Origin: Leptobrachium leishanense
Taxonomy: Eukaryota > Chordata > Amphibia > Anura > Megophryidae
Direction: 5' to 3'
DNA: 64,000 nt
NCBI GenBank assembly: GCA_009667805.1
Contig: CM019067.1
Span: 244,129,721 to 244,193,720, forward strand
The notes beneath the pieces were generated by a model, which did not search any database, was not told the origin of the DNA, and saw only the letters and a program-made list of their open reading frames with translations. Position numbers and translations under genes: made by a program. Below, piece by piece: positions 43,604-54,560 of this stretch (position 1 is the stretch's first letter; each line of letters begins with the position of its first letter).

Positions 43604-44140
43604 GTGTGGGTGAATCACCGCCCAGCCAAAGCTCTCCTGGACTCTGGGAGTATGGTCACCCTGGTGCATGCCCGGGTAGTCGGAAGGCTCGGTCCAGTAC
43701 AAAGAACCCTCCGGGTTGTCTGTATCCATGGGGATACTCGGGAGTATCCGCTGATCCCTGTCACCATTTCCGCCAGGAACACTTCGGTCACCCAAGAGGT
43801 CGGGGTGGTGAGTACTCTGATACATGATGTGATTGTGGGACGGGACTGCCCCTTGTTTGCTGAACTGTGGTGCTTGGCACAAACTGAACTGCCCATCGAA
43901 CTGGGGAACAATTCAGGGTCACCCCCACCAAACATGACTGTGGACACTGTTGATGAGGAGTTGCTCAAATGTGTTCAAAATAAGAATGTTGTAACTGATG
44001 TGAGTGTCCTAGCTCCTCAACCTGAGTTGACACCCAAGGAGGGGGAATCCTCTCCCGTGCCGGTTATGGTAGGAGAGGATGAAGAGGAATTATCCCCTGT
44101 AGATATTACACTTGGGGTGGATGAGGGGGAGGGTTCTTAA
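43604..44140 (+). pseudogene. Aspartic protease region
   Basis: ALLDSGSMVTLV carries the catalytic D-S-G; DVIVGRDCPLF near residue 77 is the later conserved strand of retropepsins. The remaining residues form an acidic linker. The end overlaps the integrase frame out of phase. Confidence 0.82.
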
Positions 44141-45590
44141 TTATCCAGTACACCCTGACTTAGATGTGTCCAGAGGTGCATTTGGCAGGGCTCAAATGGG
44201 TGACCCGATGTTGATAAATGCTCGCGAACAGGTAACTGTTGTCAGTGGGGTACCTCAAGCACCAGATGCAGAGAAAAGATTTCCTCACTTTGCGGTCAAT
44301 AATGATCTGTTCTACCGGGTATCAGAAATTCGGGGAGAAATTGTGGAACAATTACTAGTACCCCAGCCCTACCAGAGAATGGTGCTGGATCTGGCTCACA
44401 ATGATGCTCTAGGTGGTCACCTGGGAGCTGAGAAAACCGAGGCCCGGATAACAGACCGGTTTTACTGGCCAGGGATTGGTGCCGCAGTTAAGAGGTACTG
44501 TTCCTCCTGCCCTGTTTGCCAGTTAACTGCCCCAGCACCCCATTATAGGAACCCCTTGGTGCCTCTGCCAATAATTGAGGTGCCCTTTGAGCGCATCGCT
44601 ATGGATATAGTGGGTCCCTTAGAGAAGTCTGCTCGGGGACACCGATATATCCTGGTGGTTCTTGATTATGCCACAAGGTATCCAGAGGCGGTTCCTTTAA
44701 GAAACCCTACATCAAAGGCCATTGCGCGAGTTGTTTTTTATGTTTTCGAGAACTGGCCTGCCAAGGGAAATTTTGACAGACCAGGGGACCCCATTTATGT
44801 CCGGGTGATGGCAGATGTGTGCAAGTTGTTCCAAATCAAGCAGTTGCGAACATCTGTTTATCACCCTCAGACGGATGGTCTGGTAGAAAGATTCAACAAA
44901 ACTCTGAAAATGATGCTTAAAAGGGTTGTGCAGAGAGATGGAAGAGACTGGGATCATTTGCTTCCCGCACTGCTGTTTGCAATTCGAGAGGTTCCTCAGG
45001 CCTCCACGGGGTTTTCACCTTTTGAGCTGGTTTATGGTCGCAGACCCCGGGATTGCTAGATTTGGTAAAGAGACATGGGAAAGTGAGTCCTCTCCACACA
45101 AATCGCTCATTGAACATATCTCTCAGATGAGAGAGAGAATTTCTAAAGTGATGCCTTTGGTACAGGAACATTTGCAGAAAGCTCAGGAGGCCCAGAAAAG
45201 GGTGTACAACCGGTCAGCCAAGCTGCGGCAATTTCAGGTGGGGGACCGGGTAGCAGTACTTATACCCACGGTGGAAAGTCGGTTCCTAGCCAAGTGGCAG
45301 GGACCATATGAGGTGGTTGAAAAAGTAGGGGAAGTAAACTACCGAGTGCATCAGCCTGGGAAAAGAAAACCATACCAGATCTACCACATAAATTTGTTAA
45401 AACCCTGGAGAGACCGAGAGGTGTCCGCCATGGTTGGGGTGGGTATAGAGTCTGATGGTGTTGACGCAGTACACATTGCTGCCACCCTGTCCAAACCCCA
45501 AACCCAAGAAGTTAAGGAGTTTCTGCAAAGAAACAAAGGCATGTTTTCAGGACTACCGGACACGCGTCCGGGATTAAACATGATATTGTG
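44112..45590 (+). pseudogene. Integrase, upstream of RT
   Basis: Frame 44112-45059 holds the HHCC zinc domain (H96, H103, C133, C136) and the first catalytic aspartate in IAMDIVGPL (D165). The glutamate is in DGLVERFNKTL (E259). The second catalytic aspartate block (TDQGTPF) is readable only in another frame around 44770-44805, a local double frameshift. From 45060 the C-terminus continues in another frame, with the GPY/F module WQGPYEVVEKVGEVNYRV and IYHINLLKPW. The last 40 codons before RT read KEFLQRNKGMFSGLPDTRPG, usually the N-terminal lead-in to RT. Confidence 0.88.
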
Positions 45591-46585
45591 ACGGAACCCC
45601 ATGTAAAGGTTCGGGTAAAGCCGTACCGCATCCCAGAAGCCCATAGAAAGGCTGTTTCTGAAGAGGTTAAAAAAATGCTTCAGCTTGATGTCATTGAGGA
45701 GTCACAGAGTGAATGGTCGAGCCCCATCGTGTTGGTACCGAAGCCCAACGGCACTCTGCGATTCTGCAATGACTTCAGGAAACTTAACGAGGTGTCAAAA
45801 TTTGACGCGTATCCCATGCCAAGGGTGGATGAATTAATAGAGAAATTGGGTCCGGCCCGTTATATCACCACCCTGGACCTTACTAAGGATACTGGCAGAT
45901 ACCCCTGACCAAGGAAGCCAGGGAAAAGACTGCTTTTTCCACTCCAGAGGGTCATTTTCATTATAAGCGGATGCCTTTTGGGTTACACTCAGCCCCGGCC
46001 ACCTTCCAACGAGCGATGGATAGGGTGCTCCGCCCCTACCTGAGATATACCTCGGTCTACCTGGATGACATTGTCATCTTCAGTCCAGATTGGGAGTCCC
46101 ATCTTCCCCGGGTTCAGACAGTTTTGGACGGTTTGAGAAAAGCGGGCTTTACTGTTAACCCTGAGAAAAGTGCGGTAGGGATGGAGGAAGCTAAGTACCT
46201 GGGATATGTCGTAGGCAGGGGTCTGGTAAAGCCACAATTTAACAAAGTAGAGGCTATCCAGAACTGGCCACGCCCCCTCACGAAAAAGCAGGTTCGTGCT
46301 TTTCTGGGTATAGTGGGGTATTACCGGCGGTTTGTCCCCAATTTTGCCTCTATTGCTGCACCACTGACTGACCTGACGAAAGGTAGGAAGTCAGTGATGA
46401 TTCAATGGAATGCCAATGCTGAAGATGCCTTCGAGAAGCTTAAAAATGCGTTGTGTCAGCACCCAGTGCTGGTAGTCCCTGATTTCATGAGGGAGTTCAT
46501 TGTACAGACGGATGCCTCAAGTGAGGGTTTGGGGGCTGTGCTATCCCAAGAAGTCAATGGGGAAGAGCACCCCGTGGTTTCTTAG
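45588..46585 (+). pseudogene. Reverse transcriptase
   Basis: Frame 45588-45908 gives SPIVLVPKPNGTLRFCNDFR and the motif A region ending LDLTK. The frame is lost at about 45889, and the following residues up to 45970 are readable in another phase. Frame 45971-46585 gives MPFGLHSAPATFQRAMD, catalytic YLDD (VYLDDIVIF), KYLGYVVG and the thumb GYYRRFVPNFASIAAPLTDL, then the start of RNase H with TDASSEGLGAVL. Confidence 0.9.
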
Positions 46586-46885
46586 TAGAAAACTGACGGC
46601 AGCGGAGAAAAACTATGCTGTGGTGGAAAGAGAGGGCTTGGCCATAAAGTGGGCCTTGGATTCTTTGAGATACTTCCTGTTGGGCAGGAAGTTCCGTTTG
46701 TGTCTGACCATGCCCCATTGACCTGGATGAGGCAGCACCGCCACGCTAATGCCAGGGTTACCAGGTGGTTCCTGTCTCTCCAGGAGTTTAACTTTGTGGT
46801 GGAACACAGGCCTGGGAAACAGCACCAAAATGCTGATGCCCTGTCCCGGATGCATTGTGGGCTGTCTACTGTTGCCTCAAACACC
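46586..46885 (+). pseudogene. RNase H domain, end of pol
   Basis: Across a frame change near 46580, KNYAVVEREGLAIKWALDSL gives the catalytic glutamate helix and HAPLTWMRQHRHANARVTRW the following block. NADALSRMHC at about 46829-46858 is the usual end of Ty3 RNase H. Coding stops shortly before the polypurine tract (46897-46908). Confidence 0.85.
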
Positions 46886-46911
46886 TCCGCGTTGAGACAG
46901 AGGGGGGGATA

Positions 46912-47369
46912 TGTAGAGGTCGGCAGGGCTGGGTCCTGGATGGACAATATGTTTCACCCCTATTTGGGTTGTGGACCCTTTAAGGGCAACCACAGGGTTA
47001 ATCTTCCTGTCCAGGAAGAGTTTTAAAGCCAGCAGCTCCCAGAGAGGAGTGTGGGATTTCAGGAAAAGGAAAGTAATCAGTGGAAGCTGTGTGTTTGTGT
47101 TCCAAAAGCAGGAGACGTGCTGTGCCTTGCTGGAGAGGCTTCTACATACTGGGGAAAGGATTCCCTAGGTTTGGGACTGTTTAAAGCGTTGGTGAGCCAC
47201 TATTATTTCTCTGTTTATTTGTGCTGAAGATCAGGACTTTGCTTTAATTTCGCTGAACCAAAGCGTGTACTTATTATGTTGCCTTTTTGATTGCCCTGAA
47301 AGGGTGAATAAAACTGTTTTGTTTGTGAAAGACATTGTGCACGTGCTCTGTGGGCCCCCAAACGTCACA
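46912..47369 (+). mobile_element. 3' LTR of the Gmr1-like element
   Basis: 458 bp, nearly identical to the 5' LTR. Visible differences are one-base or two-base length changes (AGCAGCTCC against AGCACTCC, AGGAGTGTG against AGGATGTG, one GT unit, one C). The purine tract AGACAGAGGGGGGG lies just upstream. Confidence 0.92.
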
Positions 47370-47416
47370 ATATATATATATAAATTCGATAGGCCGTGTT
47401 TGTCCAGATGCCAAAA

Positions 47417-47522
47417 TCACGAGTATAGCAGTACGTAGTGATACTAGTTTGTTCAGGTCTTCATCCCTGTCCCCAGTGCAGTTTGTTCAGGTGTCACTAC
47501 GTACTGCTGTACTCGTGATTTA
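47417..47522. repeat. Hairpin with AATCACGAGTATAGCAGTACGTAGTG arms
   Basis: The left arm AATCACGAGTATAGCAGTAC pairs with the right arm GTACTGCTGTACTCGTGATT, with a loop of about 60 bp containing a repeated GTTTGTTCAGGT. Class unknown. Confidence 0.8.
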
Positions 47523-48187
47523 TATAAATACAGAGAAATGCAGAAAATAGCAGAGACTGCATATATAACAACTTTCTGTGGATATTGCAAATAATTTAGT
47601 GTGTATATATATATATATATATATCTGAGGCTGATGAGCTCAAGCTGTATGGATAGATCCAAAGGAACACTGGAAGATTAGATGTACCAAGTAGTTCTTA
47701 TCTGTTGTCATTAACTGTTTGTAAGTGATTTAACAGACTGCTGAAAGAGAGCCAAAGAGATTAAGGGAGAATATAGGTAATATAAAAGGATTGCTAACTT
47801 TCTTTTTAATAACAAGGCTTTCCAGGATCAAAAAAATAGCTCTACAAGAAGAAATTCCCATTAGCACAATCTATTAGACCACTGCTCTACTTTTAGACAT
47901 TCTATTAAAATAACATTGTACTGCTGTACATGTGGATGTAGGGTTTTGCCGTATTGTCATGCTAGATAAATTGTTAACTATACTCCAAAAAATCAACTTC
48001 TGTAGCAATTAAAATCTTCACAATGAAAGCAAGTCTGTTTATACACAACAGCATATATTTTAATTTAGATAATCACATTTAGACATTCAAAGTAAGGGGT
48101 CTCTTACACCAGATCAACCAATCACGTATTAAAATGTTGCAGGTTGGTTCGAAAGTTAAAATCTTAAAAGGAAAGTTGAAAGATATG
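47523..48187. other. AT-rich DNA, nothing recognised
   Basis: Contains a TA microsatellite near 47604-47624. No gene, RNA or transposon ends were seen. Confidence 0.5.
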
Positions 48188-48352
48188 CAGGTTTATTCAA
48201 AGAAAGGTGAAAATCAGAAGTGGCTGGAGAGGAGTACATTCTACCACAAATAGCCGATTTGGAAAGTGAGATAAATGGGAAAAATATGGCTATATTGACC
48301 TAGAATTTTCACTTCTCCAGTCATTCTCCTGAGTTTGACCTTTCTTTGAATA
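48188..48352. mobile_element. Short palindromic MITE, diverged copy
   Basis: Begins AGGTTTATTCAAAGAAAGGTG and ends CACTTCTCCAGTCATTCTCC plus TTTCTTTGAATAGA. The middle has AGCCGATTTGGAAAGTGAGA, shared with 22160-22176. Confidence 0.7.
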
Positions 48353-48385
48353 GATCTGATGGTTTTTTTCTTATTCTTTTAATGC

Positions 48386-48530
48386 AGGGATCTCAAACTC
48401 TGGCCTTCCAAATGTTTCCAAACCGCACCTCTCATGATTTTCTGGCCTTTTATTGCATTCAAATAATTCTGGGAATTGTAGTCAATAAACATCTGAGGGG
48501 GGGATTTGAGACCCACACTCTAGTAGATAA
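48386..48530. mobile_element. Short palindromic MITE of the GGGAATTGTAGT type
   Basis: GGGATCTCAAACTCTGGCC and the inverted GGGGGGATTTGAGACCC form weak ends, with TTCTGGGAATTGTAGTCAAT inside. This resembles an abundant frog and fish hAT-related MITE with TTCAACAACATCTGGAGGGC. Assigned from memory. Confidence 0.5.
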
Positions 48531-49079
48531 TCTCAGTAAAGTTGGTGATCAAGTTACCGGAACGTTCCCGAGTTAGGGTTGTCTTTTTGTAAGTCATCCT
48601 TAACCCAGCCAAAGATCTATGATACCATGCAATAAAGTAAAGATGGCTAGAACATTCCATCCTTTTAGTTGATAAACCTCTTACCTTTTTTATACTCTCC
48701 CCTTTTTCTTTACTATTCTGCTGGTTTACCCAGTAAATTAACAAACCATATCGTCCTCCACACCCCGTTCTCTTTTACTATTCACTGTCACGATAATAGA
48801 ATATATTCAGTGATGTTATGGGAGGTGTTCGTTTGAAGGGGTTAACAGTTGCAAATTTTTTTGACATGACAACTCCACCCATCCACACCAAACTAGCCCC
48901 ACCCAAAATGTACCTACACCAACCATAAAACCAGTATGCTTGCTGACCCCACCAAAACCAAATTATTAATATATTAACCTCCCTGGTGGATTTCCCGAGT
49001 GTGGCTCAGGGTTAAATTTCACTGCTGAAAGTGGTAACCCCAAGCCACACTCGGGCTGGATACATACCTTTACCTGCGC

Positions 49080-50677
49080 CACTGGTGTATTTTGGCCTAG
49101 GCCGACTAGGCCCAGGCCTAGGGTGGCACTTTCCAGGGGGCGGCGGCCCGCACTGGGTGGCCCCACCCCTAAAAAAATTAAAATTAAATGGGTTACTCAC
49201 AGAGCACCGAAATGACGCCAACTTTTTGGTGTTCTGTAGTTCTCTGCACTTAGGAGAATAAAATTTCCCCACCCTGCAGTGAATTCACCATTCACCGCAG
49301 GGTCCCCAAAGTGCATGGAGTCGGCCGCTGAATGCTGCCACCGCAAACCCGTGGCCTGCTGTTTTCAAAAGAACTATTGAACGAAAATGTCTGGAATTTA
49401 CATATAAGATCCTATGATTGATAATAAAAAGTTCTGTTACAGAAAAAAGAAAAACTGCTATTAAAAAAAAGGGGGGGGGGGAATTTTGCCCCAAAAAATC
49501 AGAAAAATTACTAAAAGGTACTAAAAAAAATCAAGTAAAGACTTTTTACTGCAGATTAAAATAATAAATGATTTATTAGATATTGCATAAAAACGGGAAT
49601 ATTTTTAACATTGAAACCTATGGGGTTCGCCTGAATAAACCTGCTGATTGAAACCACCGAACATCAGGGCATTTCACTGCCATTTCTCTGAGTCTCAGTA
49701 CCACATGACTGGCTGAACCACGTGAAACGCACGCGTGCAGCTGCCCGCCCTTTCGTTAACACAGACTCTATTCTGGACTGAACACCCACCGGGAAGGGAA
49801 TCAAAGCTACAGTGCACCCTCTGACAGTGGCACCCCACTGCTGACAAGATGGCTCCACAGCATAATTGCTGTGTGCTCATATACACTCGGTTTGCTGGGA
49901 GTTTTACTGCAGTGGATTCTGATACGCTGCACACCACACATTGCATTGCTGTGAGTTTTATTGCTGTGAATTCTGATGCACTCATACACACCGCACATTG
50001 CATTGCTGGGAGTTTTATTGCTGTGGATTCTGATACGCTGACACACACCAAGCATTGCATTGCTGGGAGTTTTATTGCTGTGGATTCTGTGATACACACT
50101 GCATATTACTGTGAGTTTTATTGCCCTGGAGCTCTGGGATACGCTCATACACACTGCACATTACTGTGAGTTTTATTGCTGTGCAGTTCTGTGATATGCT
50201 CATACACACTGCACATTTCTGTGGGTTATATTGCTGTGCAGCTCTAATATGCTCATACACAGTGCCCATTTCTGTGGGTTTTATTGCTGTGCAGCTCTGT
50301 GATACGCTCATATGCAGTGCACGTTTCTGTGGATTTTATTGTTCAACCAATTAGAGCGGCTGTGATCCCGTTTACTTGACATGCGTGGCTGTTCTTTGTA
50401 AAAATGCTTGAATTTAAACATTTCATAATTTTCTTTATCTCAATAGATACATTTGAAATGGTATACAAAATATACAAGTAGGCACTTGGTATCCACTTTT
50501 AATATAAAGAGAGGAAAAGGCAGAGCTCTAAGAGGAAAAGGTGGAGCTTAAAGAGGAAGGGTGGGGATTAACCAGGAAGAGGTGTGCCCTTGACAGGAAG
50601 GGGTGCGTCAAATTTAAATTAGGGGGTGCACGAGTTTAGTCAGGCCTAGGGCAGCACAAAACCTAAATACACCACTG
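49080..50677. mobile_element. hAT-like element with 55-bp satellite
   Basis: The left end CACTGGTGTATTTTGG and the right end (other strand) CAGTGGTGTATTTAGG are inverted repeats. The interior contains fragments of the long-form MITE (49190-49690) and an array of the 55-bp satellite. The flanks ACCTGCGC and AGGTCTTG do not form a clean TSD; a shifted match CTTGCGC is possible, so the exact right border is uncertain. Confidence 0.7.
49920..50340. repeat. 55-bp satellite array
   Basis: About seven units with GAGTTTTATTGCTGTG, GATTCTGATACGCT or GCTCTGTGATACGCTCATA. Two subfamilies are visible: the left units have CATTGCATTGCTG, the right units have ACTGTGAG. Same family as 3945-4390. Confidence 0.9.
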
Positions 50678-50940
50678 AGGTCTTGCGCTCGCTTGCTGAC
50701 CTTCGCAATCGCATTCTCCTGTGGCCGATTGCGGTGTCCTACTTCCTGGTTCCCTTCACGCGAGAAGGGAACCAGGAAGCAGGACACCACGATCGGCTTG
50801 AGGTGACAGCGGGGGACTGCGAGGGAGCATTGGGACAGGTATGTATCCAGCCCGAGTGTGGCTCGGGGTTACGGCTTTAAACAATGAAAAAACCCTGAGC
50901 CACACTCGGGATACTGCTAGGGGGCTGGATTAATCGTATC

Positions 50941-52070
50941 CAGTGGCGTCACTACGTGGGGGCAGTGGGTGCAGCCCGCACCAGGTGTCACCCGCCCTAA
51001 GGGTGACATCAAAGCGCGGCGTGCAGAGGGGGGCGGTGGCCCCAAGCATCCAGTTGGGGGGGCACCCAAGCGCTCCCCCGTGAAGATCCTGCCGGCGGCC
51101 GCATGCTTTTTTCAGCCGAGATCGCGGCTGGCTGGTGTATAGAACACCAGACGAGCGGCAGATATTTATGCTGGCGGCCGCACATAAGAGAAAAAAGCAC
51201 GCGGCCGCCGGCAGGATCTTCTCAGGGGAGCAGACAGGCACCCTCCCGGTGTACCAGACAGGAGGTGAGAGCTGGGGGGCAAATATATCCATATGAGCTG
51301 AGGGGGGCAAATATATCCATATGAGCTGGGGGCAAATATAACCATGTGTGAGCTGGTCTGGGGCAATATATTCCACGTGTGAGCTGAACTGGGGCAATAT
51401 ATTCTATGTGTGAGCTGGTCTGGGGCAATATATTCCATGTGTAAGCTGGGGGCAATATATCCATGTGTGAGCTGTGGGCAATATATCCATATGTGAGTTG
51501 GGGCACTATATATCCATATGTGAGCTTGGGCAATATATAAATATGTGAGCTGGGCACTATATATCCATATGTGAGCTGGGGCAATATATCCATGTGTGAG
51601 CTGGTCTGGGGTAATATATCCATGTGTGAGCTGGTCTGGGGCAATATATTCCATGTGTGAGCTGGTCTGGGGAAATATATCCATATGTGAGCACGGGGCA
51701 ATATATCCATATGTGAGCTGGGGCAATATATATCCATGGGTGAGCTGCTGGGGGCAATATATAATTGTGAGCTGGGGCAATATATCCAGAGCTGCTGGGG
51801 GCAATATATATCCATGTGTGCCTTCACTTTCACTGCCTTTGAACAGGCACCGTACTTGCTGGCAGTTGGCCAAAATTTGTGTGTGAGCATATGAGAGTGC
51901 TCCACAGCAATAAACCTCGCAGCAATGTGCGCTGTGTGTATGAGTATTCAGTGTTATTTGGGAGTACTGATTTATGAGTAAGAGTAGTTAAAAAAAGAAA
52001 CCGCAAAACTCGGGGGGGGTGACACCATGAGTTACCGCACTGGTTGACACCAACCCTAGTGACTCCACTG
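50941..52070. mobile_element. hAT element with VNTR and satellite remnant
   Basis: The left end CAGTGGCGTCACTACG and the right end (other strand) CAGTGGAGTCACTAGG are inverted repeats. The flanks ATCGTATC (50933-50940) and ACCGTACC (52071-52078) match at 6 of 8 positions, both differences T/C. The interior holds a minisatellite (51275-51830), one inverted 55-bp satellite unit at about 51890-51945, and a palindromic GC-rich left part (GGCGGCCGCATGC). Confidence 0.8.
51275..51830. repeat. Minisatellite, GTGAGCTGGGGCAATATATC core
   Basis: About 22 units near 25 bp, GTGAGCTGGGGCAATATATC followed by CATGT or CATAT. The core GTGAGCTGGGGCAA matches the longer variant units at 7113-7866 in reverse complement. 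Confidence 0.9.
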
Positions 52071-52126
52071 ACCGTACCAATACTGACATATAAAATATGT
52101 CAGAATCGAAACGCCAGGGAGGTTAA

Positions 52127-53279
52127 TAAGAATACCCAAAACAAATGCTTACAGTGGTGTGAAAACCAAAATGTAATGTGAAAGGTGAATTCACTAGAAC
52201 CAAGACATATCGTAATTAATTTAGGCAATAAAGAAAAAAAAATATCAAACAGTACTTAATATAAGCTAAACGAGTAAGAGACATATTTGGAATAGAACAA
52301 GCAATGCAATTCAAAACAATTGTAGAACATTAAAAATACAAAAAAACAAAACCAAAGTCAGAAACCATAACTTACATGACTCCAACATCCAATTCAATTG
52401 TGACTAAATGTTCAGTCAGTCTACGTAAACACTTATTATATATCATTTAGGGATCCTTTGCCTGTCCTGATCTATTCCATTACTAGGTCAAATGTTGAGC
52501 AGGGGAGGGAATATTTCCTTTCTGACCCCTATCCATCATGTGCATCAGGCCCCTAGCAGATTTCCCTTTTCTATTTCCATAATGTTTTCCAGGAGTGAGA
52601 GCTTATGTATAATTCACAAGATAATACTTACTAAGTAATGCAAGACTATTCAATAGCTACCAAGCACGACTGTGGATATCTGTCAGCATCCAATGGAATT
52701 TATTTACCCTTTATTCTCTAATCAAAGTGTGCCATGGTTGGGTACCGTTAAAAGAAATTTGAAGCAGAGGCTTGGTAGAGGAGGAAAGAAACCTATTATT
52801 CAGGGTTATGCATCAAACTAAGAGGTATCGTAAATGTTTGTCAGGTCATGGCCCTATAGCCAATGAATCTTATAATGCCAACCTGGTTGTCACAAATGAC
52901 TTGAGAAATAAGACATACATCAGGTCCATATGCAATATTTCAGCAGTATGCATCTTAAACACTATAGCCGAGGCTCTATGCCAACCCCACTGTAGGTAAA
53001 GGTTGGAGCTTTACTTGCGGATCAGAATTAGATGTTCCTTACTGTACATTAAAGGTTTCTCTATTTTGTATACAAACCTTTAGCAGCAGTTTGAAGAGAG
53101 AACAACGAGCCATTCCAACAAATCTCACTAGCCTTGGTTCTGTCCAGTATTCTGCAAAGAATACCGACTCTCGGAGCCTGGTGTTAAGTGATTTCACTTT
53201 TGCAAAACCACTAACATCTTTTTAAACCCACCAGGGAATCTCTTAATTATCTTGATGTAGAGGTTGGTGTAACCTGTAC
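52127..53279. other. Unique AT-rich DNA
   Basis: No transposon ends or RNA genes were recognised. Short open frames such as 52772-52999 have no recognisable domain. Confidence 0.5.
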
Positions 53280-53361
53280 CTGCCGCTTCCTCTGTCTGTA
53301 AGAGGGGAAGACTGGGAACAAATAGTTCCCGATGTTTCTCTGCTGTTGGCTCATTGGAGTC
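53280..53361 (-). CDS. Possible single host exon (82 nt), gene unknown
   Basis: On the minus strand a TG/C-rich tract ending TTCACAG precedes 53361, and CAG|GTACAG follows 53280, so both splice signals are present. The segment is open for 27 codons plus one base, reading DSNEPTAEKHRELFVPSLPL and then LQTEEAA. The composition looks like real protein rather than repeat translation. I do not recognise the protein. It could equally be chance. Confidence 0.3.
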
Positions 53362-53448
53362 CTGTGAACACACACACACACTACACACACAGTTATATAT
53401 TTACACTTGCAAGCATAAATACATATCCAAACACACGGACACTTAGGG

Positions 53449-53625
53449 CTCTATTACATTCCTTGCGTAAAAACGCTTGCGCAGCGCAATTTTTTTGCAC
53501 GCTGCATTTAACGCGCGTAAATTAACACTGGTATTACAATCCGAGCGCATTTTTTCATCCGTCCAAAAATATTGCGTGTAAAAAATATGCGCGAAAATGC
53601 TTGTATTTGTGCCTCTCCAGATAAA
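53449..53625. mobile_element. Partial PIF-like MITE (TATTACATTC end)
   Basis: GGGCTCTATTACATTCCTTG, then GCGCAGCGCAATTTTTTTGC and TATTACAATCCGAGCGC, matches the left end of the complete element at 57232-57967. The right part is missing. Confidence 0.7.
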
Positions 53626-53984
53626 GAATAAATCGTCTATGTACATTTTTTTACAAACTTTGGAGAGAAGATTTTATCAATAATATACAGTATGTAAGAC
53701 ACATGAGAATTGTGCAAAAATAATCTGTGGAGTATGGGAGCGCTACACTAATACTGGTTTATTTTTATGCTTGATACAAGTACATTTTCTATTCTATTAC
53801 ATTGTATTTAATTAGTAGAAGCTCCCTGCCTTAGGAGTGTGTACATGGCCATAATGCAAAATGCTCAACTTGTGTATTCTTCTGCTCCTCGTGGGAAGCA
53901 GACAGACTAAGGCTGAGACAGCTCATACACTAGATATAGTTGAGATCTTGTTTACTGTACAGAGGGCCACCCATGCCATTTGTG

Positions 53985-54560
53985 GGCCAAGTGACGTGTT
54001 TTACAAGTTTGTGCAAAAATGAAAAGTGACACACTTGAGCATTTCACAAGCTTCATGAAGTGTTTCACAAGTTTGCACATTACAAGAAAAGTGATGCCCT
54101 GTTGTATTTCACCTGCTGAGTGAAGTGTCTTACAAGTATTAGCATTACCTGAAAAGTGATGCCCTTCTGACTGTATTTAACATACAGATTATAAGTGTTT
54201 AACCAAGTTTGCACATTAAATGAAAAGTGATGCTCTACTCTATTTCACATACTGAGTATGAATGTTTTCAATTTTGTGCATTACATACAAAGTGATGCCC
54301 TTCTGTTTGTTACATGCTGAGTGAAGTGTTTTACACGTTTCTGAAATACATGAAAACTGATGCCCTTCTCTATATCATATGCTAAGTATGACATGGTTTA
54401 GAAGCTCATTGGTTGCATGAAAAGTGATGCCTTTTTGTATTACATATGCTATTTGAAGTGGTTTAGAATATTTATTACATGAAAAGTGATGCCCTGCATT
54501 TCATGCGCTGATTACGGTGTTTTGAAACGTAGATTACATGAAAAGTGATGCCAGTGCCTC
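53985..54560. repeat. Degenerate tandem repeat of about 68 bp
   Basis: Eight to nine diverged units with CATGAAAAGTGATGCCCTTC, TGTATTTCACATGCTGAGTG and AAGTGTTTTACAAGTTTGC. Divergence between units is high, so this array is old. No coding sense. Confidence 0.85.

Larger units (their letters stand above)
41930..47369 (+). mobile_element. Ty3 retrotransposon, Gmr1-like (integrase before RT)
   Basis: Two LTRs (41930-42386, 46912-47369) flank an internal region in the order gag, protease, integrase, RT, RNase H. Integrase upstream of RT is the hallmark of Gmr1-like Ty3 elements, the group whose Gag is thought to be related to the SCAN domain of vertebrate zinc-finger proteins. The element inserted in an AT dinucleotide run, so the TSD cannot be read with certainty. 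LTRs differ only by a few 1-2-bp length changes, yet the coding region has at least five frame breaks. Confidence 0.9.
48974..52126. mobile_element. piggyBac-like element containing two hATs
   Basis: TTAA sites at 48974-48977 and 52123-52126 border the ends TTAACCTCCCTGGTGG and (other strand) TTAACCTCCCTGGCGT, 14 of 16 matching. Two hairpins with CCCGAGTGTGGCTC arms occur at about 48992-49054 and 50849-50910. Another perfect hairpin (GGTTCCCTTCACGCGAGAAGGGAACC) lies near 50745-50775. No transposase. hAT elements at 49080-50677 and 50941-52070 inserted into it. Confidence 0.8.

Noticed and set aside
52772..52999. 75-codon open frame in unique DNA
   Set aside because: No domain, no splice context judged convincing, and length expected by chance in AT-rich sequence.
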